NCBI GenBank assembly: GCA_021819245.1
Contig: JAKARI010000013.1
Coordinates: forward strand, 1-64,000
DNA length: 64,000 nucleotides
Direction: 5' to 3'
From: Pseudomonadota bacterium
Lineage (GTDB): Bacteria; Pseudomonadota; Gammaproteobacteria; Acidiferrobacterales; Acidiferrobacteraceae
The position numbers and the translations under genes are program-made. Every line of letters begins with the position of its first letter. The stretch's first letter is position 1. Positions 30,076 through 38,791 of this stretch are shown here, one piece after another. The notes under the pieces were generated by a model that saw only the letters and a list, made by a program, of their open reading frames with translations, was not told the origin of the DNA and did not search any database.

Positions 30076-31121
30076 ACGCCCGGGTGCGGCGCCATGCGCG
30101 TCCCCTCGACCTGCGCCGGGGCCTGATCGACATGAATCATGGCAGTGGCGGGCGCGCGACCACGCAGCTCGTGGAAGAATTGTTTCTGAAGGCCTTCGAC
30201 AACGAATGGCTGCGCGCGATGGATGATCAGGCGCGCTGCGAACTCCCCCCGGGCCGCCTGGTCGTGGCCACCGACGCACATGTCGTCTCCCCACTCTTTT
30301 TCCCCGGAGGGGATATCGGCAGCCTGTCTGTCCATGGGACTATCAATGATGTCGCCATGTCGGGGGCAAGACCGCTGTATCTCACCGCAGGATTTATTAT
30401 CGAAGAAGGGTTTGCGCTCGCGGACCTAAAGAGGATTGTGGATTCCATGGGTCGGGCCGCCCGCGAGGCGCAGGTCGCGGTCGTTGCCGGAGACACCAAG
30501 GTCGTGGAGCGCAACAAGGGGGATGGGGTATTCATCACCACAACGGGCGTAGGCGTGGTAGATCCCGCGCTTGCCATTCACGCCCATAAGGCGCAGGTGG
30601 GCGATCGCATAGTGGTGAGCGGGTCGATTGGCGACCATGGTGTCGCCATCATGTCCGAGCGGGAGCATTTGTCGTTTGATACGCGGATTCTTTCCGATAC
30701 CGCGGCGCTTCATGGTCTGGTCGCGCACATGGTTCGCGCGGTACCGGATATCCACTGTCTTCGCGATCCGACGCGCGGGGGGCTCGCCACGGCCTTAAAC
30801 GAGATCGCTGACCGGTCGGGGGTCGGCATGCGTATTGAGGAATCGGCGATCCCGGTGCGGCCGGGTGTGCGTGCGGCCTGTGAGTTCCTGGGGCTTGACC
30901 CCCTCTATATCGCCAATGAGGGCAAACTCCTCGCCATCTGTCCGGCGGATAAGGCCGCGGCCTTGCTGGCTGCCATGCGCATGCACTCTTTAGGCGCAGA
31001 GGCCGCCATCATAGGCGAGGTCGTGTCCGACCCTTTCCATTTTGTGGAAATGGAGACGGCCTTTGGCGGCACGCGCATGATCGACTGGCTATCGGGCGAC
31101 CCATTGCCCCGTATCTGTTGA
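30072..31121 (+). CDS. hypE: Hydrogenase expression/formation protein HypE
   Basis: MNHGSGGRATTQLVEELF; GTINDVAMSGARPLYL; RDPTRGGLATALNEIA; C-terminal PRIC*. Confidence 0.97.
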   Translation: MNARVRRHARPLDLRRGLIDMNHGSGGRATTQLVEELFLKAFDNEWLRAMDDQARCELPPGRLVVATDAHVVSPLFFPGGDIGSLSVHGTINDVAMSGARPLYLTAGFIIEEGFALADLKRIVDSMGRAAREAQVAVVAGDTKVVERNKGDGVFITTTGVGVVDPALAIHAHKAQVGDRIVVSGSIGDHGVAIMSEREHLSFDTRILSDTAALHGLVAHMVRAVPDIHCLRDPTRGGLATALNEIADRSGVGMRIEESAIPVRPGVRAACEFLGLDPLYIANEGKLLAICPADKAAALLAAMRMHSLGAEAAIIGEVVSDPFHFVEMETAFGGTRMIDWLSGDPLPRIC

Positions 31122-31128
31122 GGCGCCT

Positions 31129-32859
31129 ATGCGGATTTTGCTTCTCGTCGAATCCTTTAATAGCCTCTCCCAGCGGGTCTACGCGGAGCTCTCCCGCGAC
31201 GGCCATGAGCTCACTGTGGAATTCGACGTGCATGAGGACGCAACCCGGCAGGGGGTGGGCCTGTGTGCGCCGGATGTCATCATCGCGCCATACTTGAAGC
31301 GGGCCATACCGCGAGACCTATGGAGCCGCTATCCCTGCCTGATCGTCCATCCCGGGATTCCGGGCGACCGCGGCCCTTCGGCGCTGGATTGGGCGATCCT
31401 GGAGGGGCAGGGTGAATGGGGTGTGACGATCCTTCAGGCCAACGATGAGCTCGACGGCGGCGATATCTGGGCATTCGAGATGTTCCCCATGCGTCTTGCC
31501 CCCAAGGGCAGCCTGTATCGGCACGAGGTCACGGAAGCCGCGGTATCGGCGCTGCGCCGGGCGCTTGCCGCCTACGCCGATGGGACGCTGCGTCCGATAG
31601 GTCAGCGCGACGTGGCCTACTCGCACATCGTGCGCGGCCGCCCGCACCCGCCGATGACGCAGGCCGAGCGCGGGATCGACTGGCAGATTGATACCACGGC
31701 CACCGTGCTCCGGAAGATCTATGCATCGGATGGGGCGCCCGGGGTACGTGACCGGCTGTGCGGGCACACCGTCACCCTGTATGGGGCATGGCCGGAGGCC
31801 ACGCTTCGCGGGATTCCCGGTGCCCTCATAGGCCGGCGTGACGGCGCGCTGTGCCGGGCGACCGTTGACGGGGCGGTCTGGATCACGCATGCCCAAGACG
31901 CGCGGGGGGGCGGCCGGGGATTGAAGCTGCCGGCGACGATGGTGATCGAGGCCGCCGCTATCCCCGCACGGCCCATCGGATGGGAACCGCAGTCCCTGCC
32001 CACATGGCAGGAGATCCGTTGCGAGCAGGAAGGGGCGGTCTGTCATATCCACTTTGCGTTTCACAATGGCGCCATGAGCACCGATCAATGCCGCCGTCTG
32101 GCCGATGCGTATCGTGCGATGCGCGATACGGATGCGCGCGTGATCGTCTTGCACGGCGGACCCGACTATTGGTCGAATGGCATCCACCTGCACTGTATTG
32201 AGGCAGCCGACAGCCCGGCCGACGAGTCATGGCGCAATATCGGCGCCATGGATGACCTGGTGCTTGAGATCCTCGGCAATGACCGGCAGCTCACCATCGC
32301 CGCCTTGTCCGGAAACGCCGCCGCCGGGGGGGTCTTTCTGGCCTTGGCGGCCGATGCGATCTTTGCGCGGCGCGGCGTGATCTTGAATCCACACTACAAG
32401 AACATGGGTAACCTGTACGGCTCCGAATACTGGACATACCTGCTACCGCGGCGTCTGGATGCGCAGGAGCGCGCGCGCCTGCGCGCAGGCCGCCTGCCCG
32501 TGGATACGGCGACGGCAGTGGCCATCGGCCTTATCGATGCCGCGTTCGGATGCTCGAGTACGGAGTTCATGGATGGGATCGCGCGGCTTGCGCGCGCGTG
32601 GTCTGCGCCCCATTTTTGGCGGGCGCGCATGACAGAGAAGGTGGCCATACGCGCCCGTGACGAGGCCCAAAGGCCTCTTGCCGAGTACCGGGCCGAGGAA
32701 CTTACCCAGATGCGGCGCAATTTCTATGGTTTCGATAGGAGCTACCATGTGGCGCGCCATCGTTTCGTCTACAAGACACCGCATGGGCACACACCCTTAT
32801 ATCTGGCGCCGCACCGCCGCAGGCATCCGCCCGAAAGGCACGAGGCATCACGGCCATGA
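31129..32859 (+). CDS. hypX: HypX/HoxX-like hydrogenase maturation factor (formyl-transferase-like plus enoyl-CoA hydratase-like domains)
   Basis: MRILLLVESFNSLSQRVYAEL; CLIVHPGIPGDRGPSALDWAILEG; crotonase-like second half (LHGGPDYWSNGIHLH..SGNAAAGGVFLALAADAIFAR). Confidence 0.9.
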   Translation: MRILLLVESFNSLSQRVYAELSRDGHELTVEFDVHEDATRQGVGLCAPDVIIAPYLKRAIPRDLWSRYPCLIVHPGIPGDRGPSALDWAILEGQGEWGVTILQANDELDGGDIWAFEMFPMRLAPKGSLYRHEVTEAAVSALRRALAAYADGTLRPIGQRDVAYSHIVRGRPHPPMTQAERGIDWQIDTTATVLRKIYASDGAPGVRDRLCGHTVTLYGAWPEATLRGIPGALIGRRDGALCRATVDGAVWITHAQDARGGGRGLKLPATMVIEAAAIPARPIGWEPQSLPTWQEIRCEQEGAVCHIHFAFHNGAMSTDQCRRLADAYRAMRDTDARVIVLHGGPDYWSNGIHLHCIEAADSPADESWRNIGAMDDLVLEILGNDRQLTIAALSGNAAAGGVFLALAADAIFARRGVILNPHYKNMGNLYGSEYWTYLLPRRLDAQERARLRAGRLPVDTATAVAIGLIDAAFGCSSTEFMDGIARLARAWSAPHFWRARMTEKVAIRARDEAQRPLAEYRAEELTQMRRNFYGFDRSYHVARHRFVYKTPHGHTPLYLAPHRRRHPPERHEASRP

Positions 32860-33908
32860 CAAGGTTGTCGCTGCGCACCGGTCCGGCGGGTCCGCTGTGG
32901 GTGGTGGCCCTTCTCAACGCCTTGGGTGCCGCGGGGCTTTGGGACCTTCATGACCTCGGCAAAACCGGGATTGGCTTGGGATTGCTGGCCTATTTCTTCG
33001 GGCTGCGCCATGCCTTCGACCTCGACCACATCACGGCCATCGATACCGTGACGCGGGCGCTGCGCGAAAAACAGCGCGCGGCCTCGAGCGTCGGCCTCTA
33101 CTTTTCCCTCGGCCATTCATCGGTCGTCATTGTGCTGTCTTTGTTCGTGGCGACGATCGTGCGTGCGACCTCGGACACCATGGCCGGATTGTCGCACACG
33201 GGTGCGATTCTGGGCCTGGCTGTGTCAGCGGCCTTTCTGCTGGCCATGGGGGTGGCGAATTTTTCCCTCTTTCTGCGGCTTGTCCAGGTGCGTCGCGCCG
33301 GGGCGCCGGGGGGCGCGGATGACTCGCTTGTGGGCGGGCTGCTTGCGCGCCTCTTTAAAGGGGTATTTCGGCTCGTGCATCGCGACTGGCACATGTATTT
33401 CGTGGGCTTCCTGTTTGGGCTTGGCTTTGATACCGCAACCGAGGTGGCGGTCTTGGGATTATCGGCCGCAACCGCCCGTGATGGCGCGGTATCCCTGGCG
33501 CAGATCATGGCCTTCCCGCTGCTCTTTACCGCCGGCATGAGCCTCTTTGATACGCTAGACGGCATGGCCGTCGCACGCATGTACGATTGGGCGCTGCGTG
33601 ATCCGCAACGCAGGCGGCGGCTCAATATGGTGGTGACCGGCGCGGGCGTCCTGGTGGCTTTTCTGGTGAGCGCATCGGAATGGGGGCAGCTCTGGGCGGC
33701 CACGCGCGGTGCCGTGGCGGCATGGCAGGGCCCCGGCGGGATCGGGTTCAGCACCGCAGGTGCGCTCTTTACGGCCGCCTTGGCGACACTATGGCTGGCC
33801 GGCTGGCTGTGGCACCGGCGCGATGCCGCGCCGCAGGCGGCCGTCGCAGCGGGGGAGGCTGCGGGCGCAGCCGCCGATGACGCCAAGATCCCGCCCGGCG
33901 TGCGCTAG
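32856..33908 (+). CDS. NiCoT-family nickel/cobalt permease (HoxN/NixA type)
   Basis: FFGLRHAFDLDHITAIDTVTR (HX4DH), FSLGHSSVV, GLGFDTATE; multiple TM; end of the hydrogenase cluster. Confidence 0.93.
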   Translation: MTRLSLRTGPAGPLWVVALLNALGAAGLWDLHDLGKTGIGLGLLAYFFGLRHAFDLDHITAIDTVTRALREKQRAASSVGLYFSLGHSSVVIVLSLFVATIVRATSDTMAGLSHTGAILGLAVSAAFLLAMGVANFSLFLRLVQVRRAGAPGGADDSLVGGLLARLFKGVFRLVHRDWHMYFVGFLFGLGFDTATEVAVLGLSAATARDGAVSLAQIMAFPLLFTAGMSLFDTLDGMAVARMYDWALRDPQRRRRLNMVVTGAGVLVAFLVSASEWGQLWAATRGAVAAWQGPGGIGFSTAGALFTAALATLWLAGWLWHRRDAAPQAAVAAGEAAGAAADDAKIPPGVR

Positions 33909-33946
33909 GGGCAGGGCCGCGGGGGCGCGCATTGCCCCTAGCGCAC
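33900..33946. repeat. Perfect 14-bp inverted repeat, 19-bp spacer, spanning the stop codons of convergent genes
   Basis: GTGCGCTAGGGGCA (33900-33913) and TGCCCCTAGCGCAC (33933-33946), exact reverse complements. Confidence 0.95.
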
Positions 33947-35212
33947 CTGCGAGCGCCGCTGCAGGACCTGGGCAAAAAAACCGTCGGTGCCATGGCGATG
34001 GGGCCAGAGACGCAGACCCGTCCCGGCATCGGGGTCTGGCGCCGGCAGGGCGATGGCGCGGCGCGTAAGGATTGCATGCGCATCGATCGGTTCATAATCC
34101 TCGTGTTCGGCCAGAAAGCCCGCGATCACGTCTTCGTTTTCCTCCCGCAAAAGGCTGCAGGTCACATAGACCAGCCGGCCCCCGGGGCGCACGAGGCGCG
34201 CGGCCTGCGCGAGGATGACACGCGCCTGGGCGGCCAGTGTCGCCACCCGGTCCTCGGCAAGCCGCCACTTGATATCGGGGCTTCTGCGCACCGTGCCCGT
34301 CCCGCTGCACGGGGCATCGACGAGCACGCGATCGATCTTGCCATAAAGCCTCTTCAATCGGCTGTCGGGGCCGGGGTCCAGCGTCTGGGTGCGGATATTG
34401 TCACAACCGGCCCGTGTGGCGCGTTCGCGCAGCCGATCCAGGCGTTTTGCCGAAGTATCGAAGGCATAGAGCATGCCGGTGTTGGCAAGCAGCGCCGAGA
34501 TATGCAGGGTCTTGCCACCGGCGCCGGCGCAATAATCGACGATGCGCTCCCCGCGCCTGGGCTCGAGCAAAGGGGCGATCAGCTGGCTGCCCTCATCCTG
34601 GACCTCGAAATGGCCAGCGGTGAACGCGGCGGTTCGAAACAGGCTGGCGCGCACACCCCGGCGCAGCCCCCAAGGCGACAGGGGGGTGGGCTTAAGATCA
34701 TGACCGGCGCGCGCCAGGGCGTCCTGAAGTGCCGCGCGGTCGGTCTTGAGGGTGTTGCAGCGGATATCAAGCGGCGCCGGTTCCAGGAGGGCTGCGGCCG
34801 CCGCGGACTGTTCGGATTCCGGGAGCAGGGCGGCAAGCCGCGCCGCCAGCCAATCCGGGAGGCTTGCGCGCACCGCAAACGGGTAGATGCCACGCTCGCC
34901 GCGCGCGGCCGCCACCAGCGCCTCGGGCTGCGCGACCCCCAAGGTCTCGAGCTGGCGTGTCGTATAGCCCTCGAAGGCCGCAAGCCAGGCCGCGATCACG
35001 CGGCGCGGTTCGGTCGTCCGCGCAATGGCGCAGAGCAGCCGATAGTGGCGCAGGCCCCCGTACACGGCCTCGGCGATCACGCCGCGGTCTTTGAGGCCCA
35101 GGCGGGGTTGTGCGCGAAAGAAGCGGTCCATGCGCGCATCGGCGGCACCCGGATTTTTAAGGATGTCGGCCAGCAGGCGCGCGGCGGCCTCGTGGAGCGC
35201 GGGCGTGATCAA
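33938..35212 (-). CDS. rsmB: 16S rRNA m5C methyltransferase, RsmB/Sun family
   Basis: NusB-like N-terminus; GERIVDYCAGAGGKTLH; LVDAPCSGTGTVRRSPDIKWR; VYVTCSLLREENE. Confidence 0.88.
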   Translation of the reverse strand: MITPALHEAAARLLADILKNPGAADARMDRFFRAQPRLGLKDRGVIAEAVYGGLRHYRLLCAIARTTEPRRVIAAWLAAFEGYTTRQLETLGVAQPEALVAAARGERGIYPFAVRASLPDWLAARLAALLPESEQSAAAAALLEPAPLDIRCNTLKTDRAALQDALARAGHDLKPTPLSPWGLRRGVRASLFRTAAFTAGHFEVQDEGSQLIAPLLEPRRGERIVDYCAGAGGKTLHISALLANTGMLYAFDTSAKRLDRLRERATRAGCDNIRTQTLDPGPDSRLKRLYGKIDRVLVDAPCSGTGTVRRSPDIKWRLAEDRVATLAAQARVILAQAARLVRPGGRLVYVTCSLLREENEDVIAGFLAEHEDYEPIDAHAILTRRAIALPAPDPDAGTGLRLWPHRHGTDGFFAQVLQRRSQVR

Positions 35213-36111
35213 TCGCGATAGCGCTTCTGAAGATCCGCGTAGGCATCGATACGCCGATCACGCAGGAAGGGCCATACACGCCGGGTCTGCTCGACCCTGT
35301 GGGTGGCGATGGGCGCGGTCAGGACACAGGGCGTATCCGAGGCGCGCGCCCACCATTCGCCTTGAGGGCCGCAGACAAAGCTCCCGCCCCAGAATGCAAT
35401 GCCTGGGGTCGCCTCGCTCGGATCGGGCTCATGGCCGCAGCGGTTCACGGCCACGACCGGAATGCCATTGGCCACCGCATGCCCGCGCTGAACGAGCTCC
35501 CAGGCCTCCTTCTGCCGGGCCCTTTCGGCCTCATCATCGCGTGGATCGAAGCCGATGGCGGTGGGATATATGAGCATATCGGCGCCGGCGAGCGTCATGA
35601 GGCGCGCGGCCTCCGGATACCATTGGTCCCAGCACACGAGTACGCCCAGGCGCCCGGCGCTCGTGGCGATCGGGGTAAAGCCCAGATCGCCCGGCGTGAA
35701 GTAGTACTTTTCATAGTAGCCGGGGTCGTCTGGGATATGCATCTTGCGGTAGCGGCCGATGAGCCGGCCATCGCGCTCAAACACCACCGCCGTGTTGTGA
35801 TAAAGGCCGCTTGCACGGCGCTCGAACAACGACCCTACGATGACCAGATCGAGCTCGCGGGCGAGCGCGCCTAAGCGCTCCGTCGAGGGCCCGGGGATGG
35901 GTTCTGCGCGGGCGAACTCCGCGGCGTTTTCCCACTGGCAGAAATACGGCCCATTGTGCAGCTCCTGAAGGACGGCGAGATCAGCGCCCTGGGCGCGCGC
36001 CTGGGCCAGACCCTCTTCGATGCGCGCCCAGACATCGGCCGCGCTGCCATCTCCGGCATGCTGAATCAGGGCGACTGTGACACCGGTGTTCATGACGCAA
36101 TCGGCCGCGGC
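35209..36111 (-). CDS. aguB: N-carbamoylputrescine amidase (nitrilase superfamily)
   Basis: LQELHNGPYFCQ, YRKMHIPDDPGYYEKYYFTPGDLGF, LVCWDQWYPEAARL; adjacent agmatine deiminase. Start approximate (MNTGVTVALIQH). Confidence 0.9.
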   Translation of the reverse strand, partial: AAADCVMNTGVTVALIQHAGDGSAADVWARIEEGLAQARAQGADLAVLQELHNGPYFCQWENAAEFARAEPIPGPSTERLGALARELDLVIVGSLFERRASGLYHNTAVVFERDGRLIGRYRKMHIPDDPGYYEKYYFTPGDLGFTPIATSAGRLGVLVCWDQWYPEAARLMTLAGADMLIYPTAIGFDPRDDEAERARQKEAWELVQRGHAVANGIPVVAVNRCGHEPDPSEATPGIAFWGGSFVCGPQGEWWARASDTPCVLTAPIATHRVEQTRRVWPFLRDRRIDAYADLQKRYRD

Positions 36112-36213
36112 CGCCATGCGTGCCGGCGGGTGATGTTGTGGCACCCCACCTGCGGTATCGGGGATGGGACATGGGTCATGACCATAAGGCCTCCGTGGCG
36201 ATATCCCGAGGAT

Positions 36214-37287
36214 CTAGGCAAGGACGGATGGCGGCAGTTGCAGAGTGGCGCAATGCAGGCTGCCGTGTTGGGCGATCAGGGCAAGAGAGGGGATACCGAT
36301 GATCTCGCGCCCCGGGAAACAGCCGCCGATCACCTGCAAGGCCTCATGATCCTGGCGATCGGCATATAAAGGCACCAGGACCGCGCCATTTATAATGAGG
36401 AAATTGGCATAGGTGGCCGGCATACGCTCGCCCGTGACGTCGAGTTTAGCAGACGGCCAGGGGAGGGCGACCAGCCGGTACGGCGCGCCCGAGATCGTGC
36501 GCAGCGCCTGCAGCTCCCGTTCCATGGCCTTGAGCTCGCCGTAGTGCTCATCATCCGGCCAGGGGCAGGCACAATAGGCGATCGTCTGCGGGTCGCAAAA
36601 CCGGGCCAGCGTGTCGATGTGCCCATCGGTGTCGTCGCCGGCGAGATAGCCGTGATGAAGCCACAAGACACGGCGCGCCGCCAGCCTCTCTGCGAGCAGG
36701 GCCTCGATCTCGGCGGCCCCATACTTGGGGTTGCGTGCCGGCGACAGGAGGCAACGGGCCGTGACGAGCAGCGTCCCGGCACCGTCGGACTCGACGCTGC
36801 CGCCCTCAAGCACGAAATCGGTCGATTCCAGAGGGGTGGTCCCGAACACGCCCTGGGCATGGAGGGTGCGGGTCAGGGCGTCGTCGCGGGCGTAGGCGTA
36901 TTTGCGCCCCCAGCCATTGAACGCGAAGTCCTGAAGGATCGGGCCGGCCGCGCCCTCCACGGCAAGCGGGCCATGATCGCGCACAAAGACATCGTCGGAT
37001 GGGGCGATGACGATGCGTACGCGCGCGCCATCGACCCGCGCGGCCTTTAAGGCCGTTCGTATCCGTGCCTCATGATCCGTGTCATAGGCGACGATGAGGA
37101 CCCGCTCATGGCGCGTGATGGCGGCGGCGATGGCCGCAAAGGTGCTGCTGGCCTCGTCAAGGACCGGGGCCCAATCGCCATAGGCGTGGGGCCAGGTGAT
37201 CATGACGCCGGATTGCGGCTCCCATTCCGCAGGGAAGCGGTGCACCGCCGTTGTGCGGTCGTGGCGCCGGATCGGGATCATGGTCAT
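36214..37287 (-). CDS. aguA: Agmatine deiminase
   Basis: FPAEWEPQSGVMITWPH, DVFVRDHGPLAV, LEGGSVESDGAGTLLVTARCLL, HGYLAGDDTDGHIDTLARF. Confidence 0.93.
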   Translation of the reverse strand: MTMIPIRRHDRTTAVHRFPAEWEPQSGVMITWPHAYGDWAPVLDEASSTFAAIAAAITRHERVLIVAYDTDHEARIRTALKAARVDGARVRIVIAPSDDVFVRDHGPLAVEGAAGPILQDFAFNGWGRKYAYARDDALTRTLHAQGVFGTTPLESTDFVLEGGSVESDGAGTLLVTARCLLSPARNPKYGAAEIEALLAERLAARRVLWLHHGYLAGDDTDGHIDTLARFCDPQTIAYCACPWPDDEHYGELKAMERELQALRTISGAPYRLVALPWPSAKLDVTGERMPATYANFLIINGAVLVPLYADRQDHEALQVIGGCFPGREIIGIPSLALIAQHGSLHCATLQLPPSVLA

Positions 37288-37326
37288 AGTGTGTGCTGCG
37301 CAGTCGGGGCCTGCGATCTTAGCGGG

Positions 37327-38022
37327 TTAGAGGCGACCCGCCAAGTCGTGACGTGTCAGCGCGCGCGTAAGGAATGCCTTAAGATCGGAAATCTCGGCAT
37401 CGTCGATGCTGTGACCGATAGGATAAGTATGCAGTTCGGCTTCGATCCCTTGGGCGCTAAGAGCGGCCTGGGTCTTGACGGCGAAGGGGTAGGGGACCAT
37501 GAGGTCGTCGCGCCCATGGCCTAGGAACAGGGGGGGCGCAGCCGAGGCGCGCGTGCGCCCCTCGGCCAAGCGGTATGCAAGCGGCAGATAGGTCGACAGG
37601 CCAACCGCGGCCGCCAGTGACTGCGGGCTGGTCAATGCGGTATAGAGCGCCAAGGCCCCGCCCTGCGAGAACCCCCCGAGGATAACGCGCTCGGCCGGTA
37701 TGCCATAGCCCGCCTGTTCCGTGATGAGATCCATCATGGCGCGCGCGGCGTCCTGAATGCCGGCCTCGTCCTGAGGGTCTTCGGGCCGGGTACCATAGAG
37801 ATCGAACCATGCCGGCATATACGCCCCGCCGTTTAACGTCACGCTGCGCATGGGGGCATGCGGGAAGATGAAACGCATCGCCTTGTCGGTGATGCCGGAG
37901 AACGTACCGGGGAACTCGGCAAAATCATGACCGTCCGCCCCGAGGCCATGGAGCCAGATGAACGCATAGTACGGGTGGGGTCCGGTCGCGTATTGAAGGG
38001 GCGGGCGTTCAAAAAAGCGCAT
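37327..38022 (-). CDS. Carboxylesterase/phospholipase family alpha/beta hydrolase
   Basis: IWLHGLGADGHDF, ILGGFSQGGALALY, LFLGHGRDDLMVPY. Confidence 0.88.
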   Translation of the reverse strand: MRFFERPPLQYATGPHPYYAFIWLHGLGADGHDFAEFPGTFSGITDKAMRFIFPHAPMRSVTLNGGAYMPAWFDLYGTRPEDPQDEAGIQDAARAMMDLITEQAGYGIPAERVILGGFSQGGALALYTALTSPQSLAAAVGLSTYLPLAYRLAEGRTRASAAPPLFLGHGRDDLMVPYPFAVKTQAALSAQGIEAELHTYPIGHSIDDAEISDLKAFLTRALTRHDLAGRL

Positions 38023-38055
38023 GGCGCATTATACCGCGGGTGGGAGGCCGCACAA
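38023..38055 (-). promoter_or_regulatory. Candidate sigma70 promoter for the carboxylesterase gene; possibly leaderless
   Basis: On the minus strand: TTGTGC (38055-38050), 16-bp spacer, TATAAT (38033-38028), 5 nt, ATG at 38022. Confidence 0.5.
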
Positions 38056-38148
38056 AGGCCAAGCGGCGATAAGGAAGCGGACGCGCCCCGAAGGCCCCCT
38101 GAGGGAGCGGTCTTGCGGCGCGGGAGAAGGGGCTCGACAGGCGGCGGA

Positions 38149-38391
38149 TCATATCGACGTGTCTTCGGGCGCATCGCGGGGCGGGTCAGGGGCGATGCGT
38201 GCGCCCGCACGGCGCACCGTAAGGGCCCTGGGGGCGGTGACCGCCAGACGCGCATGGCCGCGCGCGGTGGTCATGACGAGGATCTCGAGGGGCCCCGCGG
38301 CGAAGAGATCGGCGGCCGGCAGTTGGGGATCGGCACGGGGGTCCAGGTCGATCAGGATGCGCTCGCCGTGCCTACGGGTGATAAGGAGCAT
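38149..38391 (-). CDS. CsrA/RsmA-like protein with an internal insertion
   Basis: MLLITRRHGERILID resembles CsrA MLILTRRVGETLMIG; then about 16-18 extra residues; then LEILVMTTARGHARLAVTAPRALTVRR resembles CsrA beta3-beta5. Confidence 0.65.
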   Translation of the reverse strand: MLLITRRHGERILIDLDPRADPQLPAADLFAAGPLEILVMTTARGHARLAVTAPRALTVRRAGARIAPDPPRDAPEDTSI

Positions 38392-38791
38392 CGTGATCTT
38401 TTAGCGCGCAAACGCGGGGCCGTCGATAGCCGATCGGCAACAAATAGGCAGGCTCGCCTCCAGGCACACCGGGTTATTGGGACCGCGGGGATCGCCTTTC
38501 ACGCGCTCGTCCGCCCCCCGCGCGCGACGGCAGGAAGGGCCGTCATGTCACCCTTATGCGGTGGATTTTCCTCAGGGGATCTGTTACGGTGACGCCGCTT
38601 GAGCGGGGGGAGGCGCGATGCGCCGACAGGGCGGACCGCGGGGCCTGGACGGAACGGGAAACGGCCGCCCGCCCGGCAGGAATCCACCGAGGCGATCGCG
38701 GGGCGAGGCAGCGCCGTCCTTGAGCGCCGCAGGAACCCCCGGCCCTTCAGCTCGGGGATGATATCAAGGCCTTCATGCGCGCGGGGTATCC

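Noticed and set aside
33932-35221. 429-aa plus-strand ORF antisense to rsmB
   Set aside because: Shadow ORF; the RsmB motifs on the minus strand are unambiguous.
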